Counted from the stretch's first letter, positions 17,797 to 28,285 are shown. The stretch is 64,000 bases of DNA from Nitrospira lenta (GCA_945865525.1 CAMBDY010000001.1:1-64000); one strand, 5' to 3'. Numbers and translations: made by a program. Notes: a model not told the origin generated them from the sequence alone.

Positions 17797-19493
17797 GTCG
17801 TAAAACTGCCCAATCATTGTCGTTAGAACTGCATGCGTTAGTCACAGCGGCTCACGCGCGACTCAGGGCATCCCGCGCAGTCGAGCGACTGTGGGCCCAG
17901 GATTATCGGCTCTGGCGGGAAGATCCGACTGACATTGCGAACCGTCTCGGCTGGCTGACTATCGTCGGGGAGATGAATGCATGCATCGAGGAGTTGCAGG
18001 CGTTCGTGCATTTGGTGAAGGACCGCGGCATCCGCGACGTGGTCCTTCTGGGTATGGGCGGTAGTAGTTTGGGCCCGGAAGTGTTGCGCGCCTCGTTTGG
18101 ATCGCGTCGTGGGTTTCCGCGCTTGTGGGTCCTCGACTCCACGATCCCCGGCCGGGTGCGACAGGTCACCGAAGCCATTGATCCGGCTCGCAGCCTGTTC
18201 ATCCTCGCCAGTAAGTCCGGCGGAACCATCGAGGTCCTGTCCCTCTTCGCTTACTTTTGGGAGCTCGTGCATCAAGCCCCGGGGCATCAAGGAGGCGAGC
18301 AGTTTATTGCCATTACCGATTCCGGTACCGGGTTGGAAAAACTGGCAGCGACCTATCGGTTCGGCCGCGTCTTTACCAGCCCCGCCGACATCGGTGGACG
18401 GTATTCAGTACTCTCCTATTTTGGATTAGTTCCGGCGGCCTTGATGGGGATTGATGTGGCCCAGTTGTTGGCCCGGGCCGCCATGATGGGCCGCATCTGT
18501 CAGGTCCAGGCCCCCCTCGCGTACAACCCCGGCGCCGACCTTGGCGCGACGATGGCCTCATTGGCGCAAGCGGGCCGCAACAAGGTCACCATCATTGCCT
18601 CACCCCAAATTGCGGCCTTTGGTCTCTGGGCGGAGCAGCTGCTCGCCGAAAGCACGGGCAAGGAAGGCACCGGCCTAATTCCTGTCGCGAACGAACCGGG
18701 GGTATCATCCAAAGCCTATGGCCAAGACCGGCTGTTCGTGTATCTCCGGCTGAAGAACGATCAGAATCGATCCCTCGATCAGCAAGTCGCCACGCTTGCT
18801 AGACAGGGCCATCCCGTTCTGACCCTCACGCTCCAAGACCGGTACGATCTTGGGGGAGAATTTTTTCGGTGGGAAGTGGCCACGGCTGTGGCCGGCCATC
18901 TTTTGGGGATTCAGCCCTTCGATCAACCGAACGTTCAGGAAAGCAAAGCCAACACGACCCGCGTGCTAAAAACCGTTCGGTCCACCGGCAAGCTGCCGAA
19001 GCAGACCATCGTCACGCCGGCTCAAGCCGCTGTGCAGCTCAAACGGCATTGTCGCCCTGGTCGCTATGTTGCTATCTTGGCCTACACGCCGCCCTCTCCA
19101 AAAATGGAGCAGGCCCTTCGTGCGCTACGGCGCACGCTCGTCGCCCATCACCATGTGACCACGACAGCCGGCTATGGACCTCGCTATCTCCACTCAACAG
19201 GCCAGCTTCATAAAGGAGGCCCCAAGGGCGGAGTCTTCTTGCAACTTATCGATCAGATGAGTCCGGATCTCACGATCCCAGGCGCCGCCTATACCTTTGC
19301 GATGCTCGCCCGGGCTCAGGCCGCCGGCGACATTCAGGCGTTGCACGCGCATGGCCGGGAGACCATCGTGATGCCGCTGGGGAAGAACCCGGTTACGGCG
19401 ATTCAGGCCTTGACGAAATCGCTCGCGCCCCGCACGAAGGTTCGACCTTCAACCAGTACGCGCCGTCAGAGTAGGAGCGCCAGTAAAAAGTAA
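17793..19493 (+). CDS. pgi: Glucose-6-phosphate isomerase
   Basis: Interconverts glucose 6-phosphate and fructose 6-phosphate in the cytoplasm. 566 residues from ATG 17793. Phosphate-binding motifs are LLGMGGSSLGPEVL and ASKSGGTIE. The sugar-isomerase second half includes PGVSSKAYGQDRLF and GPRYLHSTGQLHKGG. The sequence resembles the isomerase half of transaldolase/isomerase fusions, but no transaldolase domain is attached. A TTG start at 17766 is possible, but the ATG overlapped by the preceding small ORF is preferred. First enzyme gene of pgi-pgl-glk-rpiA. Confidence 0.93.
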   Translation: MSRKTAQSLSLELHALVTAAHARLRASRAVERLWAQDYRLWREDPTDIANRLGWLTIVGEMNACIEELQAFVHLVKDRGIRDVVLLGMGGSSLGPEVLRASFGSRRGFPRLWVLDSTIPGRVRQVTEAIDPARSLFILASKSGGTIEVLSLFAYFWELVHQAPGHQGGEQFIAITDSGTGLEKLAATYRFGRVFTSPADIGGRYSVLSYFGLVPAALMGIDVAQLLARAAMMGRICQVQAPLAYNPGADLGATMASLAQAGRNKVTIIASPQIAAFGLWAEQLLAESTGKEGTGLIPVANEPGVSSKAYGQDRLFVYLRLKNDQNRSLDQQVATLARQGHPVLTLTLQDRYDLGGEFFRWEVATAVAGHLLGIQPFDQPNVQESKANTTRVLKTVRSTGKLPKQTIVTPAQAAVQLKRHCRPGRYVAILAYTPPSPKMEQALRALRRTLVAHHHVTTTAGYGPRYLHSTGQLHKGGPKGGVFLQLIDQMSPDLTIPGAAYTFAMLARAQAAGDIQALHAHGRETIVMPLGKNPVTAIQALTKSLAPRTKVRPSTSTRRQSRSASKK

Positions 19494-19494
19494 G

Positions 19495-20277
19495 ATGGCC
19501 GCCCCCCCCGAGATTCGCCTCTCTCGTGACCGTCAAGCCTGGGCTGCGGGCGCCGCTGAACTGGTGCAGTCGGTGGGCCAAGAGGCCGTTGCTGCGAAAG
19601 GGCAATTCCTTCTTGCCCTCTCCGGCGGAGCGACGCCGGAGAGTCTCTACCGAGCGCTGACCTCTCCCCCATTTGCCGGTCGCTTCGATTGGTCGCACAC
19701 CATATTCTTCTTCAGTGACGAACGCTGCGTCCCTCCGGATGATCCCCGGAGCAATTACGCCTTGGCCAACAAGGCGCTCCTCACTCCTCTGAACATTGCG
19801 CCGTCACAGGTCTGCCGGATGGCGGGGGAATCTCGTGATCCACAGGCCGCTGCCGCTGACTACGAACAGCACCTGCGCCATGCAACAAAGACGACAGCCC
19901 CGGCTTTGCCGCAGATGGACCTCATCCTCTTAGGGGTGGGAGCGGACGGCCACACCGCTTCTCTTTTTCCTAGAACACCGATCTTGCAGGACCGCCAGAC
20001 CGTGATCGCGGTGACGCAATCTCCACAGGATCCCCCGACCAGATTGACTATGACCTTAGGTGTGATCAATCGGGCGAGTGTGGTATTGTTTCTCGCCGCA
20101 GGAGCCGGTAAAGCAGGAGTCGTGAGCGCCATTCTCGATCCGAAGACCGAGGCGGATCGACAGCTCCCCGCAGCGTTGGTCGCACCGGACGAGGGCCGTC
20201 TTATCTGGCTGCTCGACCTGGCGGTTGCCGCAGGACTGTCGAGAGATCGAGTCAAGATGATCGCACGTGAGGACTAG
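19495..20277 (+). CDS. pgl: 6-phosphogluconolactonase
   Basis: Hydrolyses 6-phosphogluconolactone in the oxidative pentose phosphate pathway. 260 residues. Conserved blocks are LALSGGATPESLYRAL, FFFSDERCVPPDDPRSNYAL and LLGVGADGHTASLFP. The start codon follows the pgi stop by one base. The dehydrogenases acting before and after it (zwf, gnd) are not in this window, so the pathway must be completed elsewhere. Confidence 0.95.
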   Translation: MAAPPEIRLSRDRQAWAAGAAELVQSVGQEAVAAKGQFLLALSGGATPESLYRALTSPPFAGRFDWSHTIFFFSDERCVPPDDPRSNYALANKALLTPLNIAPSQVCRMAGESRDPQAAAADYEQHLRHATKTTAPALPQMDLILLGVGADGHTASLFPRTPILQDRQTVIAVTQSPQDPPTRLTMTLGVINRASVVLFLAAGAGKAGVVSAILDPKTEADRQLPAALVAPDEGRLIWLLDLAVAAGLSRDRVKMIARED

Positions 20278-21348
20278 ATGATTGTTGCTGGTGATATTGG
20301 GGGTACGAAAACTCATTTAGCCCTGTTCGATTGGAAGAAGGACCGCGTCGACCCCATCCGGTCGGAGTCTTTCCATAGCGCCGACTACACCTGCCTTGAG
20401 GACATGCTTGCGGAATTTCTTATTCCGCCAAAACCTCCGACACCGATCGACGAATACGACGCTGACCAAAACACGATTGAGGAACTGGAAGCGGAGCGTC
20501 CGACGGAGGAACCGCTGAAGATTGATGCAGCCTGTTTCGGTATCCCCGGCCCTGTCATTCAGAACCATTGCCAGGCGACCACCCTTCCTTGGGTAGTGGA
20601 TGGCGCGGCAGTGGCTAAACATTTCGACATCCCGAATGTGCAGCTCCTCAACGATCTCGAAGCGATGGCCCACGGCATTCTGTTGTTACGACCTGACGAA
20701 GTCGAAGTCCTCAACGCCGGGACGCCACCACCGTATAATCAGGCGCTCGTCCTGATCGCAGCGGGAACGGGATTGGGTGAGTCCATTCTCTACTGGAATG
20801 GATCACGCTATCAGCCCATGCCGTCGGAAGGGGGCCACGCCGATTTCGCTCCGAATAATGACAACGAGATCGAGCTCCTACGCCATCTGCGGGGCCATTA
20901 CCTGCACGTCAGTTACCAGCGGGTCCTGTCCGGGCCGGGGTTGCAGGCGATCTACGACTATGTCCGCGACAGCAAGAAGAACGAGCCGACCTGGCTCTCA
21001 GAGCAAATCAAGGCCGGAGACCCGGCGACGGTCATCGCAGAGGCAGGCCTCAAGGGGCAGGCAGAGATCGCCACGCTGACACTCGACTTGTTTGCGTCGA
21101 TCTATGGAGCAGAAGCTGGCAATCTGGCGCTGAAGGCCATGGCGCTCAACGGCGTCTATCTGGGCGGAGGGATGGCGCCGAAGCTGCTGGCCAAACTGAA
21201 GGACGGGACATTTATGAAATCATTCATCAATAAGGGTCCCTACAAACGGTTGATGAGTTCGATCCCCGTGAAAGTCGTGATGAACCAACAGACCGCCGTG
21301 CTCGGCGCCGCCTCGTTCGCGGCCCACCTCGCTCGGCAGGCGTCATAA
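20278..21348 (+). CDS. glk: Glucokinase
   Basis: Phosphorylates glucose to glucose 6-phosphate with ATP. 356 residues. The ATP-binding DIGGTKTHLALFDW is at the N-terminus, followed by the sugar-site region LLNDLEAMAHGI, GTGLGESIL and EGGHADFAP. It starts immediately after the pgl stop. An acidic insertion near residues 55-80 makes it somewhat longer than E. coli Glk. In an autotroph it probably serves recycling of stored glycogen or osmolyte sugars; that is inference. Confidence 0.93.
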   Translation: MIVAGDIGGTKTHLALFDWKKDRVDPIRSESFHSADYTCLEDMLAEFLIPPKPPTPIDEYDADQNTIEELEAERPTEEPLKIDAACFGIPGPVIQNHCQATTLPWVVDGAAVAKHFDIPNVQLLNDLEAMAHGILLLRPDEVEVLNAGTPPPYNQALVLIAAGTGLGESILYWNGSRYQPMPSEGGHADFAPNNDNEIELLRHLRGHYLHVSYQRVLSGPGLQAIYDYVRDSKKNEPTWLSEQIKAGDPATVIAEAGLKGQAEIATLTLDLFASIYGAEAGNLALKAMALNGVYLGGGMAPKLLAKLKDGTFMKSFINKGPYKRLMSSIPVKVVMNQQTAVLGAASFAAHLARQAS

Positions 21349-22043
21349 TGGCCATGGACCTAGATGCATTGAAACGGGCGGCAGCGTTGAAAGCTGTCGA
21401 GTACGTGCGCGATGGCATGGTCGTCGGACTGGGGACCGGCTCCACGGCGAAACATATGGTCATGGCGTTGGGGGAGAAGGTCCGTTCCGGCATGCAGCTC
21501 CGCGGAGTCCCGACATCTCAAGAAACAGCGACGCTTGCCAGAGAGCAGGGCATTCCCCTCATCGATGCTGACAACGCCTGGGTGATTGATGTTGCGATCG
21601 ACGGAGCGGACCAGGTCGATCCAGCCTTCAACCTCATCAAGGGCGGCGGCGGCGCGTTGCTGAAAGAAAAAATTGTTGCCGCCTCGGCTAAACAGTTTAT
21701 TGTTCTCGTCGACCAGACCAAGCGAGTGCCGGCCCTGGGAGGCTCTTTCCCTCTTCCGATCGAAGTGATTCCCTTTGGCTGGGGTAGCACGGCCAGAGCC
21801 ATTGAAGGGCTCACGAAGAGCTCCGTGATACTCCGGGAGCGAAACGGATCCCCGTTTCACACGGAAGCCGGCCATGTGATTCTGGATGTCCATCTGGCAC
21901 GGATTGACAACCCGCGCGAATTGGAAATCGCCTTAACCCTGATTCCTGGAGTCGTCGAGACCGGTCTTTTTGTCGGACGAACAGATCTCCTCATCGTTGG
22001 TACCGCCAAGGGAGTTGAGACCTATCCTGCGACGAGGACGTGA
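21348..22043 (+). CDS. rpiA: Ribose-5-phosphate isomerase A
   Basis: Interconverts ribose 5-phosphate and ribulose 5-phosphate. 231 residues. Signature blocks are VVGLGTGSTAKHM, DVAIDGADQVDPAFNLIKGG and GGALLKEKIVA, which hold the catalytic Asp, Glu and Lys. The start overlaps the last base of the glk stop codon. Last gene of the sugar-phosphate operon. Confidence 0.96.
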   Translation: MAMDLDALKRAAALKAVEYVRDGMVVGLGTGSTAKHMVMALGEKVRSGMQLRGVPTSQETATLAREQGIPLIDADNAWVIDVAIDGADQVDPAFNLIKGGGGALLKEKIVAASAKQFIVLVDQTKRVPALGGSFPLPIEVIPFGWGSTARAIEGLTKSSVILRERNGSPFHTEAGHVILDVHLARIDNPRELEIALTLIPGVVETGLFVGRTDLLIVGTAKGVETYPATRT

Positions 22044-22161
22044 ACGAGCCGGTTGATCGGCGATAGCCCATACCGTTCTCGCATGAAAAACGTTCGCTTC
22101 CCTCGCACTCTACTCCCACAGTGTTTGCACAAGAAGCCGTGAACGGCCGAAAGGTAAGGTT

Positions 22162-24750
22162 ATGAACCAGGGCTCTTCTTCAGGCCAACTCGACCCCTAT
22201 AGGCTTCCAAGGCAGGTGATCCCGACTCGCTATGATCTACGATTAGAGCCGGATCTGGCGGCTGCCACGTTTGCCGGACAGGAAACCGTCACCCTGACCA
22301 TCGCCTGTCCGACGTCGGACATCTTCCTTAATGCGATTGAGCTCGATATTACTTCCGCAAAGATCGAGGGCCTCCCAGGTCAAGCGCAACAGGCGACGAT
22401 TACGCTCGATGAACCGCGTCAGCGTGCCCACTTCACATTTGCTGAGCCTCTTTCAATTGGAACCTGGCGGCTGACCATTAGATTCAGCGGGATACTCAAC
22501 GACAAGCTGCGTGGCTTTTATCGCAGTACCTACAAAGACGAGCAGGGTGTGACGCACAACATGGCTGCGACGCAATTCGAAGCGACCGATGCCCGGCGGG
22601 CTTTCCCCTGCTGGGACGAACCAGACTTCAAAGCAATCTTTGCCGCCACGCTGGTCATCGATCCGGCGTTGACCGCTGTCTCCAACACCCAGATGACCTC
22701 AGAAACGGTGGAGCAAGGGAAGAAGGTGATGCACTTCGCCGACAGCATGAAGATGTCCACGTATCTGGTGGCCTTTATCGTCGGTCAGATCGAAGCGACC
22801 AACCCGACGATGGTTGGCCGGACCCCGTTGCGCCTCTGGGCCGTCCCAGGAAAAAAGCATCTCGCCACATTCGGCCAGGACATTGCCGCGGCGTCGCTCT
22901 CATTTTTTGAAACCTACTATGGCATCCCCTATCCTGGCGACAAACTAGACTTGCTCGCTATCCCAGACTTTGCCTCTGGCGCTATGGAAAATCTCGGGGC
23001 CATCACCTATCGGGAAACGGCTCTGCTGGTCGATCGGCAGAGCGCCACACATGGAGAGCTGGAGCGAGTCGCCGATGTCGTCGCTCATGAAAACGCTCAT
23101 ATGTGGTTTGGTGATTTGGTCACCATGTCTTGGTGGAACGGGCTGTGGCTCAATGAGGCCTTCGCGACCTTCATGGAAATGATGGCGGTGGATGCGTGGA
23201 AGCCGGAATGGAAACGGTGGGACAGTTTTGGCGTCTCGCGCGCGGCGGCTTTTTCCGTCGATGGACTCCAGAGCACTAGGCCGATCGAATATCCAGTGCA
23301 GGCCCCCAAAGATGCCGAGGCGATGTTCGACGTCCTGACGTATGAAAAAGGGGCGTCGGTCCTGCGCATGTTGGAGCAGCACATCGGTCCGACAGTCTTC
23401 CGCGATGGGGTCCGAGATTATTTACAGGCGCATGCCTATGCGAACGCCGATACGAATGACCTCTGGGTGTCGCTGGGGAAAATTGCTGAACAGCCAGTGC
23501 CGGAACTGATGAATGGGTGGATTTTTCAGCCGGGCTTCCCGCTTGTGACGGCTAAAGTGAGAGGGGCATCCGAACTGACCATTACGCAGCAACGATTCAG
23601 GTATCTGAACGATGGGCAGCCCAGCTCCGCGGCCGACCCGCTGTGGCAGATCCCGATTCAGTTGCGGCTCACAGTTGGAGGGGAAGCTCGCACCTCGCGC
23701 CTGTTGCTGACGGAGAAGGAGACAACCGTTCCACTTCCACAAGGCTGGGAGTCTCTGCTGCTTAATGAAGGCGGCCATGGTTTCTATCGAGTGCGGTATG
23801 CACCAGATGTCTTGAGCCGATTGCTGGAGGGAGGCCTCGACCGCCTCGCCGTGACAGAACGATTCAACCTCGTCAACGATGCCTGGGCCATCACTATTGC
23901 AGGCCTCATGCCCCTCACGGACTATCTTGACCTGACAGGCCGGTTCACAACAGAGCGGGACAAGAACGTTTGGGCCGTTCTGTTGGATTCCTTTTCCTTT
24001 CTCAACAAGATTGTCACCACGGAGGATCGTCCAGCATTGGAATCCTTCGTGCGCGCACGTGTCGGCCCGGCCGTCGCAGCGCTAGGCTGGGCACCGAAGA
24101 GTGGTGAGAGCGAAGGGACGAAACAGTTGCGGGGAGACCTGATCGGGGCCCAGGGAAAACTCGGTAATGATTCAGCCATTCACGCGCGCGCAGCAGAGCT
24201 GTACCGGGCGTATCGACAGGACGCGACGACGGTCGATCCTAATATCGTGCCGGCGCTCGTGGCGACCCTTGCCCATCGGGGCGACGAGGCGCGGTACGAT
24301 GAGTTTGATGCAGGGTTTCGCACCGCTTCGACGCCGCAGGAAGAACGGCGGTATCTCTTTTCGCTCGCGGCCTTCCGCCCGAAACTTTTGCTTGAACGGA
24401 CCCTCGCCCGCACCATCAGTGGAGACATCCGCATGCAGGATGCGCCGTTTCTCGTCAGCGCCGTCCTGGGCAATGTCTACGGCAGAGAACTGGCCTGGGA
24501 CTTCGTCAAGACGAACTGGGAGAAGATGGATCACCTATTTCCCAAGCAAGGGTTACGGCGCATGTGCGGCGGCATTGTCAATCTGGCTACGCCGGCGTTT
24601 GAGCAGGACGTGCAAGCATTTTTTCTCTCGCGCCAGATCGACTTGGGCGGAAAAACACTTGATCAAAATCTGGAGCAATTGCGGGTCGCCGTGACGGTTC
24701 GAGAGCGAGAGACCAGGGCCTTACGCACGTACCTGGATCAATTTCGATAG
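22162..24750 (+). CDS. M1 family aminopeptidase (aminopeptidase N type)
   Basis: Zinc aminopeptidase removing N-terminal residues from peptides, 862 residues. The exopeptidase motif GAMENLGAITYRE precedes the zinc site HENAHMWFGD, with the third ligand in WLNEAFATF, i.e. HEXXH-X18-E. A C-terminal ERAP1-like helical domain completes the protein. No signal peptide is seen, so it is cytoplasmic. The ATG has a GGTAAGG ribosome-binding site. It is closer to the ERAP/tricorn-factor branch than to E. coli PepN by its length and C-terminal domain. Confidence 0.93.
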   Translation: MNQGSSSGQLDPYRLPRQVIPTRYDLRLEPDLAAATFAGQETVTLTIACPTSDIFLNAIELDITSAKIEGLPGQAQQATITLDEPRQRAHFTFAEPLSIGTWRLTIRFSGILNDKLRGFYRSTYKDEQGVTHNMAATQFEATDARRAFPCWDEPDFKAIFAATLVIDPALTAVSNTQMTSETVEQGKKVMHFADSMKMSTYLVAFIVGQIEATNPTMVGRTPLRLWAVPGKKHLATFGQDIAAASLSFFETYYGIPYPGDKLDLLAIPDFASGAMENLGAITYRETALLVDRQSATHGELERVADVVAHENAHMWFGDLVTMSWWNGLWLNEAFATFMEMMAVDAWKPEWKRWDSFGVSRAAAFSVDGLQSTRPIEYPVQAPKDAEAMFDVLTYEKGASVLRMLEQHIGPTVFRDGVRDYLQAHAYANADTNDLWVSLGKIAEQPVPELMNGWIFQPGFPLVTAKVRGASELTITQQRFRYLNDGQPSSAADPLWQIPIQLRLTVGGEARTSRLLLTEKETTVPLPQGWESLLLNEGGHGFYRVRYAPDVLSRLLEGGLDRLAVTERFNLVNDAWAITIAGLMPLTDYLDLTGRFTTERDKNVWAVLLDSFSFLNKIVTTEDRPALESFVRARVGPAVAALGWAPKSGESEGTKQLRGDLIGAQGKLGNDSAIHARAAELYRAYRQDATTVDPNIVPALVATLAHRGDEARYDEFDAGFRTASTPQEERRYLFSLAAFRPKLLLERTLARTISGDIRMQDAPFLVSAVLGNVYGRELAWDFVKTNWEKMDHLFPKQGLRRMCGGIVNLATPAFEQDVQAFFLSRQIDLGGKTLDQNLEQLRVAVTVRERETRALRTYLDQFR

Positions 24751-24859
24751 CCGACTGAGCCAATGAATGATTCTCGAATCGAGCCGTTTCTGTCAGGAGC
24801 TTCTCTCCCGGTCATTCCCCTCAGCGCCCAGACCGACGGCCTTTGACCACCCGCGCTCT

Positions 24860-27526
24860 CTATTCATGTCGCAGGATGGCCAGAGGCCGTTGGCCGAGAA
24901 TCCGGTAGGTGCTCGCAAATCCGACGAAGAGCGTGAGCCATAGCGTCAGGAGCAGACCTTTCCCGAGTACCAGTAGGTGCAGGCTCCAAGGAAGATCGAA
25001 GATATAGCGTAGCACTGCCCAGGATAAGGCGGCACCGAGCATCAATCCGATCGATCCTGCCACTAGGCCCAACAAGAGATATTCGAGCGCAAAGGCTCGG
25101 GCAATCAGGCCCCTGGTCGCCCCGATCGCTTTGAGAATCACCGATTCATAGAGCCGTCGGTAGCGTGTCGCGGCGAGCGCCGCTGCCATGACTAGGCCCC
25201 CGGTCAGGAGGCAGAAGAGGGCCACCGCGCTAATTGCCATTGCGAGACGGTCCAGTACGCGCGAGAATCCATCGAGCACATCGCCAATATGGATCGCGCT
25301 GACGTTCGGGAAGGCGGCGACGACTGCTTGCTGCAACGGGGCTTCTTCGTCCTGCGAGACCCGCACCGTTGCCACATAGGTGAAGGGTGCCCCTGCCAGC
25401 GAGCCTGGGGACAGGATCAGGTAGAAATTCGTCGAGAAATTTCTCCACGCCACCTTGCGAATACTACTTACCCGTGCGGAGATCATCGTCCCTTGCACGT
25501 CAAGCTCTACGATTGAGCCGATCGTGAGACCTAAATGGGTGGCGGCTTCTTCTTCCAGTGAAACTTCTGGCGTTGAAAAGACCTGCCCCGGTTTCCACCA
25601 GGCTCCTTTGACGAGCTGATTATCTTTCGGCAGCTGGTCAAGAAAGGTCAGCACATATTCCCTGGTGAGATACCACTGTGCGCTCCGCTCCTCTTTTCCT
25701 TCCGCACGCGCAGAGTGCTTGTCGCTCTCCGCTTCTGCCGCGACGACTTGCCCATTGAGTGCATGGAGCCGTGAGCGGACCAGTGGAGTGAGTGCCGGAC
25801 TCGGACGGCCAGTCTGCCGCTGCACCAGCGACATAAATTTTTGTGCTTGATCCGGCTGAATGTCGATGAAGAAGAAGGTTGGGGCATCCGCCGGCCTATT
25901 TTCTTGGACATGCCGGAGCAGGGCCTGTTCTACCAGTACCACCGTGGTGATCAACATGACGCCGATACCAATGGCGACCATGATTCCAATGGCCTGGCTC
26001 CCGGGCCGCACGATATTACCCAGCGCAAAGCGTAGGCTCAGGCTGCGGGGCCTGGGCATCGAGGCTAGCAGTCGTACGCACAGGCGTGCGGAGACAAAGA
26101 GGATCGCGAGGGCGAGAGATAGGGCCCCGAGAAACAGCAGTCCGATGACCCAGGAGCCTGCCTGCCAGATCGAGAGGGCACAGAGTCCGAGGATGATTCC
26201 CCCCGTCGTGCCGACATTCACTCGATCGGCCAGGCCCCATCGTACCCACCAGCGTGACGGAGTCATTTTCTGCCCGACCGTTGTCTGTTCCGTCTCGCGC
26301 CGGAAGATCGCTCCTGGCTGCACGTCGCGAATCTTCAAGAGGGGCCAGAGGGTAAAGAGCAATGTCGACAGGAGTCCCAGCGTCGCTCCCTTCAGTAAGG
26401 GCCAGAGGGAGAATCCGGAGAATTTCGCGGAGACACCTAATTGTTCGAGGAGGTTCGACGCGAAGAGGTCGGCCATGAGGGGCGGGAGTCCTCCCTGGAG
26501 CGCAATCCCCAAGAGGACTCCCGCGAGGCTTCCGATGGAGCCCAAAAAGATCGTCTGCGTCACATAGGTGGAGACGACGGTGGCTGAATCCGCTCCGACC
26601 ATTTTGAGGATCGCAATCGTGTTTAGTTTGTCTCGCAAGAAGGCATGAATCGAGGTGCCGACTCCCAGTCCTCCGATGAAGAGGGCCGTGAGGCTGATTA
26701 GGCCGAGATAGCGGGAGAGCTGGTCAAGAAATTGTTTCAACTGCGGTTGGGCCGTGCGATAGCTAGAGAGGCGCGCAGAATCTGCGGCCAATCGGCTTCG
26801 CAGTTCGATGAGGAGCGGCTCAATCAGCAGGCTGGGCGGCAGCTTGACGAGATACCGTTCTCGCACCCTGCTGCCAGGCTTAATGAGTTCCGCCGCGCGT
26901 AACCCCTCCTGTGCAATCAGGACTCGCGGGCCCAAGCTGAAGGCGTTGGCCATGCGATCTGGTTCGGTCCTGACGATTCCGGTAATGAGAAACGCCGCCT
27001 GGCCAATCTTCAGCCAATCCCCGACCGAAAGGCTCATCCGAATCAGCAGCGACTCCTGTACCACCGCGCCCAAACAGACTTGGCCACCACAGCGACGTGT
27101 ATCGGGATGGAGCAGGCCATCGAGGAGTTGCGCCGGCTCGAGCGTGATGGCCCCATACAGGGGATAGGTTGATTCGACCGCTTTGAGTTCGATGATCTGG
27201 GTTGCCTGAGGCGTCGAAGACTCCTGAGTCTGGCGCGAAGCCATGGCGATGAGCTCGCTTACATGGGTGAGGGTCAAGCCTCGTTGGCCCAGCGACTGTA
27301 GGACCGTCTGGCCTTCGGCGCTGAGGGAATGGGTCAGGCGAATTTCAAGATCGCCACCTAACAGGCCTCGCGCTTCTTTCGTGACAGCGTGATCTACCTT
27401 CGCGCTAAACAGCGAGACCCCGACCAAGGCCCCGACACCGATGGCGATGCAGGCGAAGAAATAGAGAAAGTGTCGCCAGGAACCTCGGGTTTCTCGCCAG
27501 GCCATTTTGAAGATGAAGAGGTTCAC
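24860..27526 (-). CDS. ABC transporter permease, YbbP/FtsX family
   Basis: Large inner-membrane permease of 888 residues. It has two FtsX-type membrane modules (around residues 255-400 and 770-880), a central cluster of helices near 430-560, and extended periplasmic domains between. The N-terminus MAWRETRGSWRHFLYFFACI is typical of YbbP. It overlaps the ATPase gene by four bases (ATGA). With that ATPase and the divergent esterase this matches the ybbA-ybbP-tesA group of proteobacteria. The family extrudes lipophilic or lipoprotein cargo rather than importing; the actual substrate is unknown. Confidence 0.9.
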   Translation of the reverse strand: MNLFIFKMAWRETRGSWRHFLYFFACIAIGVGALVGVSLFSAKVDHAVTKEARGLLGGDLEIRLTHSLSAEGQTVLQSLGQRGLTLTHVSELIAMASRQTQESSTPQATQIIELKAVESTYPLYGAITLEPAQLLDGLLHPDTRRCGGQVCLGAVVQESLLIRMSLSVGDWLKIGQAAFLITGIVRTEPDRMANAFSLGPRVLIAQEGLRAAELIKPGSRVRERYLVKLPPSLLIEPLLIELRSRLAADSARLSSYRTAQPQLKQFLDQLSRYLGLISLTALFIGGLGVGTSIHAFLRDKLNTIAILKMVGADSATVVSTYVTQTIFLGSIGSLAGVLLGIALQGGLPPLMADLFASNLLEQLGVSAKFSGFSLWPLLKGATLGLLSTLLFTLWPLLKIRDVQPGAIFRRETEQTTVGQKMTPSRWWVRWGLADRVNVGTTGGIILGLCALSIWQAGSWVIGLLFLGALSLALAILFVSARLCVRLLASMPRPRSLSLRFALGNIVRPGSQAIGIMVAIGIGVMLITTVVLVEQALLRHVQENRPADAPTFFFIDIQPDQAQKFMSLVQRQTGRPSPALTPLVRSRLHALNGQVVAAEAESDKHSARAEGKEERSAQWYLTREYVLTFLDQLPKDNQLVKGAWWKPGQVFSTPEVSLEEEAATHLGLTIGSIVELDVQGTMISARVSSIRKVAWRNFSTNFYLILSPGSLAGAPFTYVATVRVSQDEEAPLQQAVVAAFPNVSAIHIGDVLDGFSRVLDRLAMAISAVALFCLLTGGLVMAAALAATRYRRLYESVILKAIGATRGLIARAFALEYLLLGLVAGSIGLMLGAALSWAVLRYIFDLPWSLHLLVLGKGLLLTLWLTLFVGFASTYRILGQRPLAILRHE

Positions 27527-28227
27527 CGGGACGACTCGGCCGGCAAATGGTCCGAGCCGATGCGGGTGTCGGATTCGACGCGGCCATCACGCAACGTAAT
27601 GACTCGCTCCATGGATGCGGCCATGGTGCGATCGTGTGTCACGAGGATGAGGGTGGCGCCGCATTCGCGGTGGAGCGAGAGGAGGAGGTTCATGATTTGT
27701 TGCCCTGTGACGGAGTCCAAGTTACCGGTCGGTTCGTCGGCTAGGAGGATCGGTGGGCGACAGGCGAAGGATCTGGCCACGGCGACTCGCTGTTGCTCGC
27801 CTCCTGATAGTTGGACCGGATAATGATGGAGCCGATCTCCGAGGCCGACGGATTTCAAGAGATCCGTCGCGCGTGTCTGCGCCCCGCTTGTTCCCGCCAG
27901 CTCCAGCGGCACCAGAACATTTTCTAGGGCGGTGAGGGTGGGGATGAGATGAAATGATTGAAAGATGTAGCCGATGTGATCGCGGCGGTACCGGGCCAAA
28001 TCGCTCTCCCGCATTCGGGAGATGTCTGTCCCGTCCAGCATGATGGAGCCTGAGGTCGGACGGTCCAACCCCGCGATGAGCCCCAGCAGAGTGGACTTGC
28101 CGCTTCCCGAGTGGCCGACGATGGCCACGCGCTGCTTGTCGGGGATCTCGAAGGTGACATCGTCGAGGATCGTGATCTGATGGCCTCCGCCGGCCAGGCG
28201 CATCGTTAAGTGAGAGAGAGTGATCAT
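27523..28227 (-). CDS. ABC transporter ATP-binding protein, YbbA/LolD family
   Basis: ATPase subunit of 234 residues driving the adjacent FtsX-type permease. Walker A GHSGSGKST, the signature LSGGEQQRVAVARS, Walker B ILLADEPTGNLD and the switch histidine in LVTHD are all intact. It is the first gene of the two-gene operon and is transcribed divergently from the esterase gene, with 58 bases between the starts. Confidence 0.94.
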   Translation of the reverse strand: MITLSHLTMRLAGGGHQITILDDVTFEIPDKQRVAIVGHSGSGKSTLLGLIAGLDRPTSGSIMLDGTDISRMRESDLARYRRDHIGYIFQSFHLIPTLTALENVLVPLELAGTSGAQTRATDLLKSVGLGDRLHHYPVQLSGGEQQRVAVARSFACRPPILLADEPTGNLDSVTGQQIMNLLLSLHRECGATLILVTHDRTMAASMERVITLRDGRVESDTRIGSDHLPAESSR

Positions 28228-28270
28228 ATGTTGTCGGGCTCCACAGTATCGTCTGCGCGCACGGTTATAT

Positions 28271-28276
28271 TATACT
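28271..28276 (+). promoter_or_regulatory. -10 box immediately before the esterase gene
   Basis: TATACT ends 9 bases before the ATG at 28286, with no ribosome-binding site between. A message starting the usual 6-7 bases after the box would have a leader of only about 3 bases. The -35 region is not recognisable. Confidence 0.4.
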
Positions 28277-28285
28277 GAACACTTA